A stretch of DNA of 64,000 nucleotides. Origin: Dama dama (lineage: Eukaryota > Chordata > Mammalia > Artiodactyla > Cervidae). Below, one piece after another: positions 49,085 to 61,210 of this stretch. The DNA lies in the NCBI RefSeq assembly GCF_033118175.1, contig NC_083701.1, positions 53,271,001 to 53,335,000 on the forward strand. The letters run 5' to 3'. The notes beneath the pieces are model-generated. The model searched no databases and had not been told where the DNA came from. It saw only the letters and a program-made list of their open reading frames with translations. Position 1 is the first letter of the stretch; every line of letters starts with the position of its first letter. A program made the translations under genes and the position numbers.

Positions 49085-50879
49085 GCGTCAGGACCTGTAC
49101 TAGGCACTGCTTACATCCCTGGTGAAGACAGACAAATAAGTAGGGGATTCTGATACAAAATCATAACAGCTCTTCCCAGGTGAATTGTGTACAGGTGTCC
49201 TGGAAGTATTTAAGGACTTGTCTTTTGGGGAGATCAAGGGAGGTTTCCTGAAAGAAGGTGTTTCTAAAATGAAAGTTAATGTATCTTTAGGAGTTGAGGA
49301 GGATGGGTAGTGGGGTACAAGAAATGCTCTAGACAAAGGGACCAACTGTGTGCAGTAGTCTGGAGGGAAAAGAGAACATGATACTTCCTGAGAACTGCAA
49401 GTTCTACAATTTGAGGGGTATCCATTTGTATGTGGAGGGGGAGTGGCAGGGGCAGTGGATGGAGGGGGTGGTGGTGGTAGGACTGGTGAGGGGAGGAAGG
49501 ATCTCAGAAGAGCAGTGGAAAGAAAGGAGATGGGAGACATACACAAAGCCAGACCTTGAAAGGCCTTTATGCCACATTAAGGAGTTTGAATATTACTTGG
49601 AGGACAACTGGGAAATCATTAATGAGTTGTAATAAAGAAGCATGGCTAGAAAGGCCTTGTGGAAAAATTGCAAAACTGGCAAGAGAGGAATGAGCGGCGA
49701 AGTTGGAAGGAAGACAACTTTAGTTAGACCACTATTGTAATAATCCAGGACATTTGTGGTTTAGTCTGTAAGTGAAGATAATGCAGTCAAACAGAGGCTA
49801 GAAGTAATCAGATCCAAGACATTATTTCTAGGGTAACGTGAAGATCATTTGTGGTTTCTGCTATTTGGGGGCCATAGGAAGGAGAAGTCAAGAATGTGAA
49901 GTTCTGACTTGTACAACTCAGTGGAGGGTGTTTCTGCTTTTATGCTCCCAGATTTAATTCTCAAGAGGGACCTCAGAAACACCTTAACAGTTTGACATTA
50001 ACAGTTCGATCCCATCTCACAGTGTATGTCCTTGGGCTCAGAATTTGGGCTCAGAATTGTAGGAATGATTCTGGAATGTCACTTTCCTGAAGCCCATATC
50101 TGAGACAGCTATGAGCTGTATAAAAGTATGAATTAATCACCCCTCCCTGACAAAATAAGGAATCTTAAGATTATCAACTTCATTGCTTAAGAGAGCCAGG
50201 TAAGTCGAAAAGACACGAAGATGTATGTAATAAAACTTCTTTATGGATACAGAGGAGGCAAATTGATTTCACTAATCCTCTGATTTCAAGCTTTTTCTGG
50301 ACTCACTGTACATTCCTAGACTTGAAAGTTGAAGACTCAGAAAAAATGCTTTTTGGAGGACAAACAAGATTGTTCAGGTTCAGATACCATCTTCAAGGAT
50401 CATTGTCCTCCTGTTCTCCCTAGAACACTGGGTGTACAACCAGGCTGTTCTCCATCCACATTGCTACTTAGAATATTCTCCAATTCTGAGATAAAGGGCC
50501 TCTAAATTATTATATGCTGACTTGCATTATCAGATAAAACTGAAGTGTAATAAGTCAAGGCCCAGAACCCACACGATGGATGATCCTTATTGGAGGTCCT
50601 CAGTTGGACAGGTTTTAGAGCTTTTTTCTTGAACATATTTGTCTTTCTCAAATGCTTTTTCTGTCATGTAAGAGGATGCAGCAAATACTGAATGGAAGAG
50701 CTGGATGAGACTTCACTGCCCTTCGGAAAGTTCTGTTCAAACAGTAGGTATAGCTGGTTTTTTAATCCTCTTAGCTACACTTGACCAGGGTGTTATTATT
50801 ATCCCTCAAATTTAACGAGCATAAATTTGTAGTTCAGAGAGGTCAAGAACTTTAGGCATATAAGCACTTCGCTAGAAGG
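49085..50879. other. Non-coding DNA upstream of island B
   Basis: Second decayed copy of the unassigned ancient repeat at about 49540-49760 (cttgaaaggcctttatgcc). A 14-base direct duplication of gggctcagaattt at about 50035-50060. No exon recognised. Confidence 0.5.
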
Positions 50880-52000
50880 GAGAGGAGTGCTGCCCCGAAC
50901 CGGTTTTCTAAGTTCGAGTGAAGCTTCGCCAGAGCCGCGCGCCGGGCACTGATTCCCGGCAGGCGGGCGGCGGTGGTTCGGAGCTGGAGAGGAGGGCAGC
51001 CCGGCTTCCCAAGCCCGCGGTTCCTTCCCTGCGGCTGCGCCGCGCCGCCAACGCCAGGCCCTTCTGATGCAAACCCCCCGAGGAGGAGCGCAGCCTCCGA
51101 GAGCCTGGAACCCAGATGCGGTGTTAGGCCTGCAACACTGGCTTGCCGGGGGTCCGGGTGGAGGGCGACCCACCCCGTCCCTCCGGCGAGGTAATTGTGC
51201 TGGAAGCTGGACGCGGACCGAAAACCCGGGGCAGGGAGGGGCCGCGAGGCAAAAACTTTCCCCTGGTACAGGCTGGTTCTGCGTGATGTCACAGCTCTTC
51301 TGGGCTCTCCTCTCGCACGAGCACCCCTTTCGAACCTTATACCAGGTGCCCAAAGTGGGGTGTTGGGCTTCTCCGGGCTGAAGATGCTCGGAGCCTCTGT
51401 CCGCGACCCCTCTTAGGGTCGGGCTCGGCCGAGCGGGAGAGGCACGCGGACCTGGGAGGAGAGCCCGCGGCCAAGTCGGGCGGGCGGGGCGCGCCGAGGA
51501 GTCTCCTCGGGGGCCGGCAGGTGAGGGAGGTCGCGGGAGAGGGCGGCGCGACGGCAGCCGCGGTGGCACCACGTGTCCGGCCGGGGCGGGGCGGCCGGGC
51601 GCGCCCTCCGAGCCCAGCGCGAGCGGCGGCGGCGGCGCGTCGGCCCCGCTGCAGCGGCCGCCCGCGGCGCGCTCCGGCTCAGCGTCGTCCCCTCGACCCC
51701 GGTGCCCGCAGGTGCCAGCTCCTGGACGGCGGCAGCGGCGGCGCGAGGAGCCGGCGGGCGGCAGCGCGATGGGACCCCTTCGGGAGACCAAGGTAAGGAG
51801 GGCGCGTCCGGAGGGCTCGATGGCTGTGTCAGCGAGCGCCGGAGGGAGAGGAGAGGTGGGCACTGCGGGGAGGGACGCGGATCAGGCGAGCGCTGGAGGG
51901 GTGGGGTGACCTTTAGGATTGCGGTGGACGGGGACGAGGAGGTGGCGTGCGCGATACGAAGGCAGGGACTGTCGCCCAGGTGATGAGATCCGAGATCCGA
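50880..52000 (+). promoter_or_regulatory. SYBU: CpG island B, proximal SYBU promoter and 5' UTR
   Basis: A GC-rich, CpG-dense block that surrounds the first coding exon and is flanked on both sides by ordinary AT-richer DNA. It holds a CACGTG E-box at 51570-51575 within an 18-base element also found in island A, GC boxes, and GCG-rich runs just before the ATG. No TATA box stands out. The long open frames on both strands (for example 50799-51863 on the minus strand) are composition artefacts. Confidence 0.9.
51769..51792 (+). CDS. SYBU: Syntabulin, first coding exon (8 codons)
   Basis: Eight codons from ATG read MGPLRETK and stop at a canonical donor (AAG then gtaagg). From memory of the family, syntabulin starts MGPLRESK in human, so one residue differs. 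The exon ends in phase 0 and joins in frame to the exon at 53560, giving MGPLRETK-KELGAQHH. It lies inside a CpG island with a GC-rich 5' UTR. Syntabulin is a cargo adaptor that links kinesin-1 heavy chain (KIF5B) to syntaxin-1 vesicles and mitochondria for anterograde axonal transport; those binding regions and the C-terminal membrane segment are encoded downstream of this window. A possible acceptor (cccgcag, exon from 51712) in the 5' UTR would allow an upstream leader to splice into this exon. The call rests on the N-terminus together with exon 2. Confidence 0.85.
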
Positions 52001-53304
52001 GACCCGGGGGATGGGGAGGTAGTACTGTGTTTGGAGGCTTGACACTGAGGATTAAAAAGATGGACTCCGAAGGGTTAATCCCATCCCCTGAAATTGGAGA
52101 TTTGGGATCTAGCTCTCAATCGTCGTCCTCCGTGTGTGATGTGACTAAAAAGGATTTGATGTATTGGTGAGTGAGAAATAAGGGCTCCAGCATCGGTTCA
52201 GGGTCCGCCTGGTGCCCAGCGGAGCGGCTGGCGTCTGATACCCGCCGGGTGACAGCAGAGATTCCAGGCTGGGTGCGGCTTTCGCCCCTGGATAGGGCGG
52301 GTGCCTGAGCGACCGCGGGAGTTACCCGCGGCTGGGACTTCCCCTTCAATTCCTGCACTGTGAGGGCCTCCCAGAGGTGTTTGCTTTGGCAGCGACCCTA
52401 CCTGGTAAGCCGCGTGGAAATGAGCAGGAGGTCACGTTTCCACACAGTATTCGTTACCTAATCCAAAGCCCTTTTTCAGTTGCAGAGGTTGGAGGGAACG
52501 GTGGGTTTTTTCCTGCAGAGAGCTCGCCCTGGGAGTCCATTTTCATAAGGAAGGGTGGGGGTGACCCCGACCGACCAGCTCTTGACTGCAGGCCCCCGTT
52601 CTGCATCTAGGTGACGTACAGCAGTCTTGGCTGAGCATCTCTGCCTCTTTTGGCTTCAGTTTCCTCATCTGTAAATAGGGACGCAAATTAGTGTGCTCTC
52701 TGTGGCCTCCGTTGTTGGAAAGATTAAACAAAATGATGCCTGGGAAAGCACTTTGAAAATGGGAAAATATTGCTGAAATACTGCTTTGGGGGCATTTTCG
52801 AAGCCCTCTGCACTTGATGCTGTGTTTTGAAGGAGAGAGAGAGGGAGAAAAAATGTCTTCATCTGAGTGTCCTGTAAGGAAAACAAAAGCTAAACATGAT
52901 GAGAAAGGCGGAGCCATCTTACCCGGTATTGAATTTTTGTTTGCTTTTCTGTTGGCAACAAGCCTTGTGTACCAGGATATTAATGAATAATTAACATCCT
53001 GGCCAGAAGAAGGGGGGCATTTGAAAGATAAGGCTGCATGATCTATCTAGGGAAAACTGTTTCAGGTATAGGGGTCTGCTTTGTTAGGAGACAGGAAAAC
53101 AGAAGTCAGATTGTCACAGCTAATTCAGGGAAAGCAAAATGGAAGTCTGGAGGAAATCAAGTAATAGTCGGAGTGTGCTGTGAGTTATAAAGAGCCTTTG
53201 AGAGAGCTGAAAGCTTGAATGTGCTAGGAAAAAGCCAGAGTGGCAAGGTGAGTTAGGCATGAGAGAAAGGAATAGCTTTCCTGCTAGCAGCTGAAAGTGT
53301 GTGT

Positions 53305-53340
<36 letters not shown>

Positions 53341-53559
53341 ACATATCCATGCTGCAGTGTGTGATCTTCAATAAATTAGAAGCCTTAGCTCAGTAGAAGA
53401 GTTTTGGAGCTCATTTGAGCTACTGAAACAAGGACTGCTCTGTGAAGGTTTAATATTCAGAAATGTGGCTCCGCAGACGCTGAGCCCAGAAGGAGCAGAC
53501 TGGAGTTCAGAGGGGGCAACAAGTGTCCTTTTGTTTTCTCTCTGATGTCCGACTTGGAG
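52001..53559. other. SYBU: SYBU intron between coding exons 1 and 2
   Basis: GC content falls away from the island. MIR-like fragment at about 52610-52760 (cagtttcctcatctgtaaatag). GT microsatellite at 53298-53340. Pyrimidine tract and acceptor at 53531-53559. Confidence 0.8.
53298..53340. repeat. (GT)n microsatellite
   Basis: About 20 GT units with one interruption, about 220 bases before the coding exon 2 acceptor. Confidence 0.95.
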
Positions 53560-53764
53560 AAGGAGCTGGGAGCACAGCATCATGAGAAGGAGATCGCCCG
53601 AAGCCGGATTCCCCGCCTGATTCTTCGGCCCCATCTGCCTCAGCGGCAGCACAAGGTGTCCCCAGCTTCTGAGTCTCCCTTCTCGGAGGAAGAGAGCAGA
53701 GAGTTCAACCCCAGCAGCTCTGGGCGCTCAGCGAGGACCGTGAGCAGCAACAGCTTCTGCTCAG
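53560..53764 (+). CDS. SYBU: Syntabulin, second coding exon
   Basis: This 205-nt exon opens in phase 0 (AAG GAG CTG) and closes in phase 1 (TCA G before gtacga). The acceptor has a good pyrimidine tract (ttttgttttctctc) ending in ttggag. It encodes 68 residues: a basic start containing SRIPRLILRP, then HKVSPASESPFSEEESREF, then a serine-rich end SGRSARTVSSNSFCS. This matches syntabulin residues after position 8 nearly residue for residue as I recall the human protein, where the next residues complete an Asp codon from the leftover G. The segment is low-complexity, acidic and serine-rich, probably disordered and phosphorylated (inference). The exon has no in-frame ATG, so transcripts that skip the 51769 start would need a start in a later exon. 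A methionine upstream at 53545 is in the intron and is not the start. Confidence 0.9.
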
Positions 53765-56700
53765 GTACGATACCCACGGGAACGACGGCCGGAAGTGAGT
53801 GCACTGCGGCTGCGTTGTGAGGGGACCTGGAGCGGGCCCCTTAGAGTCTCAGAGCAGATGTCTGTTATTAGGATTAATAGTATGAGGTTGCATCTTTTTG
53901 ACTCTTTTGACCTACGGATACAGCAGTTTCAAATGGTTCAACAGGTTCAAATGGTTCAAATTCGATGGAATTTCATCCCTGTTTTTATGTTATTCTAGTT
54001 GATAATTTTCTTTGTGAAATCTTAACTTCTTTTCTCTATGACTGTTTGTAAAATGTATTTCTTGATTAAATCTGGAAAACGTAGCTTACATTTTGTGCAA
54101 GCAATCTTTGTAAGCCTGGGTACTTCTGTTTCTGAAATTCCCAAAGATAAAGCAAGTCCTAATGAATGAGGTCAAGATCAAGGTGGTTTATATCCCAGTA
54201 CTGGCTTGACCTTGTATTTTAGAGGGAAAGAACACAGGCTTTGAACTTACAGACCTGGCCTTTCTACGAACCCTTACAAGGTATTGGACTTTGGGCAAGT
54301 TGCTTAACCTCCTTAAGCCTCAGTTGTTACATCCATAAAATGGGATGATAATACCTACCTTGTAGAGTAGCTGAGAGGTTGAAAGAGACTATGTACTTAA
54401 ATGTATTCCTAGCGCAGGGCCTGCCCTGCAGAGGTGCTTGAGAAATGATGATTCTTAATACCAGAACACATGTCAGTTTTGATACATGTTTAAGGAAGTT
54501 TCCTTAGAGCTGTGAGCATATTTGGTAAAGGCACAGATCCCTTCCTAGCTCCTAGAGCTGCTGCCATTTATCGATCGACAGAGTCTGTTATACAAACTGA
54601 AGCACATGACCTAGAAGGACTTATATTCTTTGAAAAGCATTAGGAATTTGGGTAAAATTTAAAGGAGTGACTGTCTTATGATTCATGAAGAATGTTTCAC
54701 AAAGGGTAACTCTTAGAATTTATTTAGGGAAAATGTAATCTGAAGATTAACACGTGCATGAAAAGGGACAGTTGAATCAAGGTGCTATGATTAGTGCCTT
54801 AATGAAGCAGGATACAATATTCCATTGTAGTTAGTACCAGTGATTACATTTTCAGGGATTTTAGAAGTGTAGCTTTAGATTTATTATATACTTTCACTAA
54901 ATAATTCCACCCAGTACATAAGTTGTATATTAGAAATACTGTGCTGCCTATTTTTAAATCCTTTTCTCCATAATGCTTCAGATTCTCTGTTTGATTTTGA
55001 AAATATTATATCAAAACATTATATTTTAAAACTGATTATTGCTGAATCCAGTGTAAAATGGAGACCCACTGATGGTTTGCTTGACCTTCTCCCAGGAAGA
55101 AAACAAAAGGAAAACTACTGGAGCTGTAAAGATTCCTGGAACTCAAAGTGGTGTTTGCAGAATGTAATGCTGTTTACTTTCACTCCCTTTTCAAGCTCAG
55201 GAATCACTCTTGCTGGATATTGATGAACCCAGGGGACTATCATTTCATACTGACACAGCTTTGTTTGCATAACTCAATTCCACATTTATTCCTGAAATTC
55301 TCTCCACATCATCACCTTCTCTCTGACTGACTTTAGCGTGAGCAGTGTTACCAGCAAAAAAGAAAAAGTTGATCAAAACAAAAGAAAGAGCCTCTTCAAA
55401 AATATATTTGGCAAACAGATAAAATTGTTAATTTCAGCCATGAATCATTCTTTCCAAGACCCATTTCCTGGATCAACCCTTCTTCCCAGGAGCCCTGTCT
55501 CCCACTAAGGCCATAATGCTGTACATGAAAATCGAAAGTAAATATTGATCCTTCTGCCATTAACTAGCTGAGAATTGAGTGGCACAACCGTCTAATGACT
55601 GGTGTCTATAAACCTACCTTTTGATCTTCAGTCTTGCATCTTGCCTCCAGATAAGACTCTCTCTGTTCTGAGGTCTCATCTTCCTGCTTGGCAGTTCTCC
55701 AAGGTTTGGGTTGGTGCCTTGTCATTCTTTACTTTCCTCTCCTAAGAGCCCTGGTAAAACCCCATGATGGCTTTTGAGTGCTGTGCTGACTAAAATTGAC
55801 AGGAGCAAGGTCTTTGGGGGGGGGGGTGTTAATGATGCTTTCAGAGGTCAGTTAGTGCATGAGAAATAAATGGGTTTAGTGCTATGGGGAGTATTAAAGC
55901 TGCAGGCAGTGGAGTTGAGAATGTAAAACACATCCAACCAGCAGGGGGAAATAGCTGGTTTTAATCCAGCCACTTTAACCCTGAAGCTGCAGAATATGTT
56001 GGTTATCATGGCAGTTAAGTCAGAGACTGAAGTACATGCAAATTGTAAAAATACCATCCCTTGCTACAATGAAACTCAAATAATATAGAGATATCTGTTA
56101 CTGCCACAACTTCCTAACTTTACTGTGATCATTCTGCATTAGTCTGTTTTCTTTATTATAAATCATCACCTTTCACTAACGTGAAAGAGGGCAAGCAGTT
56201 AGAGGGATTCTTGCAATCTGGTAGTGAAATGAGAGAGAACGTTGTTGCTTGAACACAATGCAATTTAATTTGAAAATTACAGTTTTAAAACTGCAAACTA
56301 GATTCTTTCTCTAAATCTGTATCAAAGGTTGTGTAAATTATGAAGAGCATCATATATCCTAAGATACTCAGTTTTTAAAAAAATAGTTCATTGAGTTTAT
56401 ATAAAGTTAAATTTACTTATTATAAAGGATTATCCTTTATTTTGAGAGTCTGGCTTTCCTATCATTTGTATTATAACAAAAAGTCCTGACAGTGGTTGGA
56501 GTTATACTTCAGCAAAATAAATGACAACTCCATGTTGAAATGTCCTCCACCTCCACCCTCACATTTTTCCTTTAATTTTGCTGATCTATGAAATTAAAAG
56601 CCTGGCACTATTTTCAGAGTGACCTGTCCATTTTTTACCTACTTTCTTCCTTCCCTCTCTCCACTGCCTTCTCCCTTTTCTTCCCATGGGAGCCTTGACA

Positions 56701-56977
56701 GGAACATTTAATGATTTGATATTCTGTATGCTAATTTGTCTGTTGTCTCTATCTCATTTCAGAGGGAAGAAGTTGTATGTGACCTTTCGCAATTCATTTG
56801 GGGTGTGTCCCCAAAGAGCTCTTCTCTTAATAGCTTCTTATTAGCAGAATTTCTCTGAAGAGATGCATATGCTTTGTGCGTTTCATCAACATGTGTGTTT
56901 CTGCACTTGGACATCATCCTCCTGTTAAACAAGTTTATTCTTTTATTCTATTCAGTCTATTACAGTTTGTATTTGAA
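53765..56977. other. SYBU: SYBU intron 2, first part
   Basis: Starts at the gtacga donor. A small tandem of ggttcaaatggttcaaa type near 53930-53962. Otherwise AT-rich intronic sequence with no further syntabulin exon. Confidence 0.7.
54225..54450 (+). repeat. MIR SINE
   Basis: Core well kept: tttgggcaagttgcttaacc, cctcagttgttacatccat, aaaatgggatgataatacc. Confidence 0.85.
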
Positions 56978-57035
56978 CTTCATGGGGTCACAAAGAGTCG
57001 GATACAACTGAGCGACTGAACTGAACTGAACTGTG
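56978..57035 (+). mobile_element. BovB LINE 3'-terminal fragment
   Basis: Only the last ~58 bases: catggggtcacaaagagtcgg, then the gaactgaactgaactg terminal repeat. Confidence 0.8.
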
Positions 57036-60000
57036 ACCTCAGGTGGGCGCAGTTAAGCTTATATTGTGTTGGAGGCCAGGCCCTCTTTTGTGTGTATGGC
57101 AGAGAAAAAACTGCATTCTTAAAAAATGTTGACTAATGCTTTTGTAAAAAAATACCTAAGGAAGTACTGTTTAAGAAGTTAGTAGGAAAAAAAAACACCC
57201 TGCTTTCATGTCCTCTCTTTTATTTTTTGTCAGTTTTTTTAACCAATGTTCTCTCATAAAATCACCCTGTCTTCCTTCCGTCTCCCTCCCCTCCCCGTGT
57301 TTCTTGTTTTAACATGCCCGTGAGAAGTGACAAAACCTATATCTGTGATTTGTGGTCTGGGTGTGGCCCACTGAATCTAGGCCTCTGTCCGTTTTTCTCT
57401 CCCCACCCCCCACCTTTTTTGTTGTTGTTAGTGTGTTGCGTTTGTGTGTTTATCATTGTGGCCACAACTCCGGCCACTATTAGGAGCTCTAATGACCTGG
57501 GTGTCACTTACAGCAGTCACCTGACGTGATCAGCAGCATGCCACGCAGTTCTGTTTGCTTAGTTGAGGCAATAATTACCCCGTGGAACTGGGAGGCAGAT
57601 GGATTGCTGGGCTTTAGGCTAGTTCTCCTTGGGGTGCCTTGTAAACATGGCAGGTGGGGGAAATGATGCATACAGTACACTGATGGTTTTATGGGAGACC
57701 AGTGATTGCTCTGAGTTATTTCCATGTTTCTAATGTGCACACACATACACAGTCAAGTGTATGGCCTAACCCATTAAAAAGCGTGTACCAGATCAATCAG
57801 CTGAATGGACAGCATCTTTGAAACTGATTCTTTGCAGTCTAATCCTGAGTAAGGTGTTTGCAGAAATAACTTTGGTAGTTATAGTGGCTGAGAAGAACTC
57901 CGTCTTTGGGCGCAGTGACCTAGAGGTAATCATTGTGGCTGTTTGTGGGAAGAACAATTACAGCAAATTACAACCTGACTAGTGCCCTGCCGAGGCATGA
58001 TAATGCCTCCAAAAATCTGCTTGGCCTTGCCAAACAGAAATATTTCTGCTATGCTTTTGTCCAGTTGAGGAAACTTGGCATCTGGATAGAGTAAGCCTTT
58101 GAATATAATGATCAGAATTGAGATGAACTGATTAAACTGAAGTGAGCTGCAGTACTGAATTACACTATAATTGAATGACTGCCAACCTGCTGTGAAGAAA
58201 AACAAAAACTAAAACCCTAAGAATTTAGTATCATTTTAATGAGAATGGGACCTCGGCTCTGTTGCATGATACATGTTTCTGATGCTTAGCTGCCTCAGCA
58301 TCATGAGTAAGTATCTAATGAAATAGGTTGCAAATGAAGGGCACATAGACAGTGCTTCTTTGAGGATGCAGTAACTGCAGTTAGGGGGACAGGAGCAAAA
58401 TTTTTTGTCATTTCATAAAAAAAAATTACTTGATGTGAACAGTAAAAGGTGGGAGTTGGACCATGCCTGAGAGCAAATCGTGGTACTTCCTGTGAACATC
58501 TTTTATGCTGTAGAATTCTCATGTCTGTGACGTTGTTTATCACTTCAAAGTGTGGTGTTTGTCTACTGTCAGATCACCAGGAAAGCTGGTTTAAAATGCA
58601 GATGCCTTGGCACTACCCTAGCTTGTTATTCCAGGATGGAAGGACCCAGGAATCTGTATTTTATAGACTTTCTGGATGACTTTTACCTTATGAAGTCTGA
58701 GTCTCTCTATTTTGTGGTCTGTGTGTGTTTAGGGATTTTGTATGAGGGATGTGAGGGGTATGCCCCAGTGGCATCCCAAGATGAACAAGGATCAAAAAAG
58801 CAGAAATGGTGGCCAGCCAAGCTGTTTAAACCCATGGCATGGGACAAGGAAAATGCTTCCACAGTTCCTGGAAATTACAACTTCTCAGTCTGTATTTACA
58901 ATTCCCATGCCGTTAGTCTTAGCGATAGTATTATTTATGTCTACAAAGTGGCTTAGCTTGTGTTCAGTTGGTAGAGAAGTTAAAGGGAGGAGAAAGCAGT
59001 TCCTCCCTCTATTTTCCTGGATAACCCTCCTTCTGGATATACTATCTGTGGCCAGACTTAATTCTTTTGCATTCACTTATTTTGGCATTAGGATGATTTG
59101 AGGTACATTGGAAGCAGTTGTACTGGGTACATCATGAATGTGCCCTAAACACCCAGTAGGTTCACTGAGAGAGATGGAAAAAAAAAAGAGAGAACCTGAG
59201 GCCTGGGAGTAGCAAGACATTCAGCTTTTTGCAAACTTCCATAAAAACGTATTAATCTAATAGGCATTTATTCCGTGCCTGCTAAGGATCAGGCTACGGG
59301 TACAGAGATGAATAAAACACAGGGATTGGAAAAATCAAGTATTTTACTGCCTTCACCCTAATAAAATATCAATAAATGGGATGACATGTTTGGAGGCATT
59401 TCCCACACAGCTGCCTTTATCTCAGTGATTTTGTATCTGGTCATTTTTACCCACATCCACTTGACACACACACACTTCTTCCTTGTAATTTGAGTTTGTT
59501 GTTCTGTTTATTATCTGCACTGGCCTCTCACATTTCATAAGCTCAACGATTCAAAGAAGTAGCATTTGTTAGTGTGGTGTAGTAGATAAACATGAGCCTT
59601 GGCATCAGCAGACCTGAGTTAAAAGCATGAAATAAGATTAGAAAGGTGAGCAGGGCCAGAGCAGGAAAGGCTTTATTCACCTAGTGAAAAGCTTGATCCC
59701 TGAGGTCCAAGGTCCATACAGGAAGTGGACCAGTAACGTAAAGAGTGAGGCCACCTGGATAGATGACAATAGGTTTGGACTCTAGAACTGGACAGTGTGT
59801 GCCCCTTCTAACAAAAGTCAGAGTTTTAAAATTCAGCGCTTTTTTTCCCCCCCAGTGTATGGGTCAAATAACATACATAAGTAGCTGGATTTGGCTCTTG
59901 GACTGCCATTTTGCAATTCCTTAAAATCCTCCAGAGCCACTGAAGGGCTTTCCCCAGGGAAGGGTTTTCTGGTTTATGACTAGATTTATAATTTAGAAAA

Positions 60001-60449
60001 ATCTTTCTGATTACATGTGGGAGATTGGATAGGAGGAGACAGGGAATGATGGTGAGAGCCTGCCTGGTGTGAGGGCCATTGTGGTGACAGTCTAAGTGAA
60101 AAATGATAAAATAATAAGTGTGAGGACTGAAGCCAGAATGTATATGTCTTAGTCACCAGTTTCAAGTGGAATGGGTCTAAATTTCCACTGGATGAACCCA
60201 AATGAAGTAGCAGGACTGGGGAGGAGGATGAGTCAGGTGAATGGACTCAGATTAGGCTTTGCTGCACTTGAGATAAAGGTCTGGAGCTGTGAAGAGAAGT
60301 CAGAGATGTTCATAGCTGAAGTCAGTCAAGGGATTTAACACAACTTTCCCTGCCATCTTAAAGTAAAGCATCATGTGAAACCTTTTGTGAACAGATATGG
60401 CATAAAGCGAAGAAGCAGTCACCTTAGGACATGTCCTGCTAATGGAAAT
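57036..60449. other. SYBU: SYBU intron 2, middle part
   Basis: hAT-like fragment at 58550-58680 (agatcaccaggaaagctgg, aggaatctgtattttatag). MIR-like start at 59560-59630. Third copy of the unassigned ancient repeat at about 59930-60130. No exon recognised; the 134- and 119-codon frames at 58552-59101 have no known likeness. Confidence 0.5.
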
Positions 60450-60576
60450 TGTTAGTCACTCAGTCGTGTCCAACTCTTTGTGACCCCTTGGAGTGTAGCC
60501 CTCCAGGCTCCTCTGTCCACGGAATTCTCCAGGCAAAAATACTGGGGTGGTTTGCCATGCCCTCATCCAGGGGATA
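60450..60576 (-). mobile_element. Bov-tA SINE fragment
   Basis: ttagtcactcagtcgtgtcc through ggggtggtttgccatgccctc. Confidence 0.85.
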
Positions 60577-60889
60577 TAATCGGTTTATTACATGAAAGAA
60601 ACATTCCTGTCCAGAAGAGTTCAGTGTCTCTAATTATCAGAAAGAGTCATCAGTGTAAGAGAACAGACCCCCAGTGCTGTGACAGCTAGAGGAGAGCTCT
60701 CTTGCTGAGAAAATCAGAAAATATCCCACTCCAGAGTTGGTACTTGGAAGCCAGGAGAAAAAATAGCCATCCAGTTTATGTTTTATTTGTGTGTGTATAT
60801 GTAAGTGTGCGAAGTGTGTGTGAGGTGCGTGTGTGTAGTAACTGGTATGTGTATGTGTATATATCTGTACAGACAAGACTGCTGGGTGC

Positions 60890-61210
60890 GCCTGTACTGT
60901 TAGCTGGCTTTGCTTTCACCCGCACGAGGTAACTGCACCAAACCTCCGCTGCCCTCGGGCTTGGACTGTGGCATCTCCTGCTTTGGAGACAGTCGGGCCC
61001 CACGTCTCCTGGAGCAGAGACCCTCCCAGCTGCTCCGCGCACTGCTGGGTGGTCAAGGTGCCCGCCCTCTGCTCATCGCCCGGGTTATACTGCTCCCGCT
61101 CCAGGAGGCCAGTCATGCCGGCTGACTGCTGTCTCTTTTTCGAGAACCCGAACCAAACTTCCCAGTGCTCATCATGGGAGGTCGCCCAGCTCTACCCGCA
61201 GCTGATAGAA
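60890..61210. other. Isolated GC-rich patch in intron 2
   Basis: Distinctly GC-richer than its surroundings but with fewer CpG than islands A and B. A donor-like site (cacgag then gtaact) is at 60929. No open frame with recognisable domains. Possibly an intronic regulatory element or a minor alternative first exon. Confidence 0.3.

Noticed and set aside
50799..51863. 354-codon minus-strand open frame across island B
   Set aside because: Composition is Arg/Pro/Ala/Ser as expected of any frame in GC-rich DNA. It overlaps the SYBU promoter antisense and shows no domain.
53545..53820. Open frame starting MSDLEKELG as an independent gene start
   Set aside because: The first five codons lie in the intron before a clear acceptor, and the frame runs past the donor at 53765. 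Only 53560-53764 is coding.
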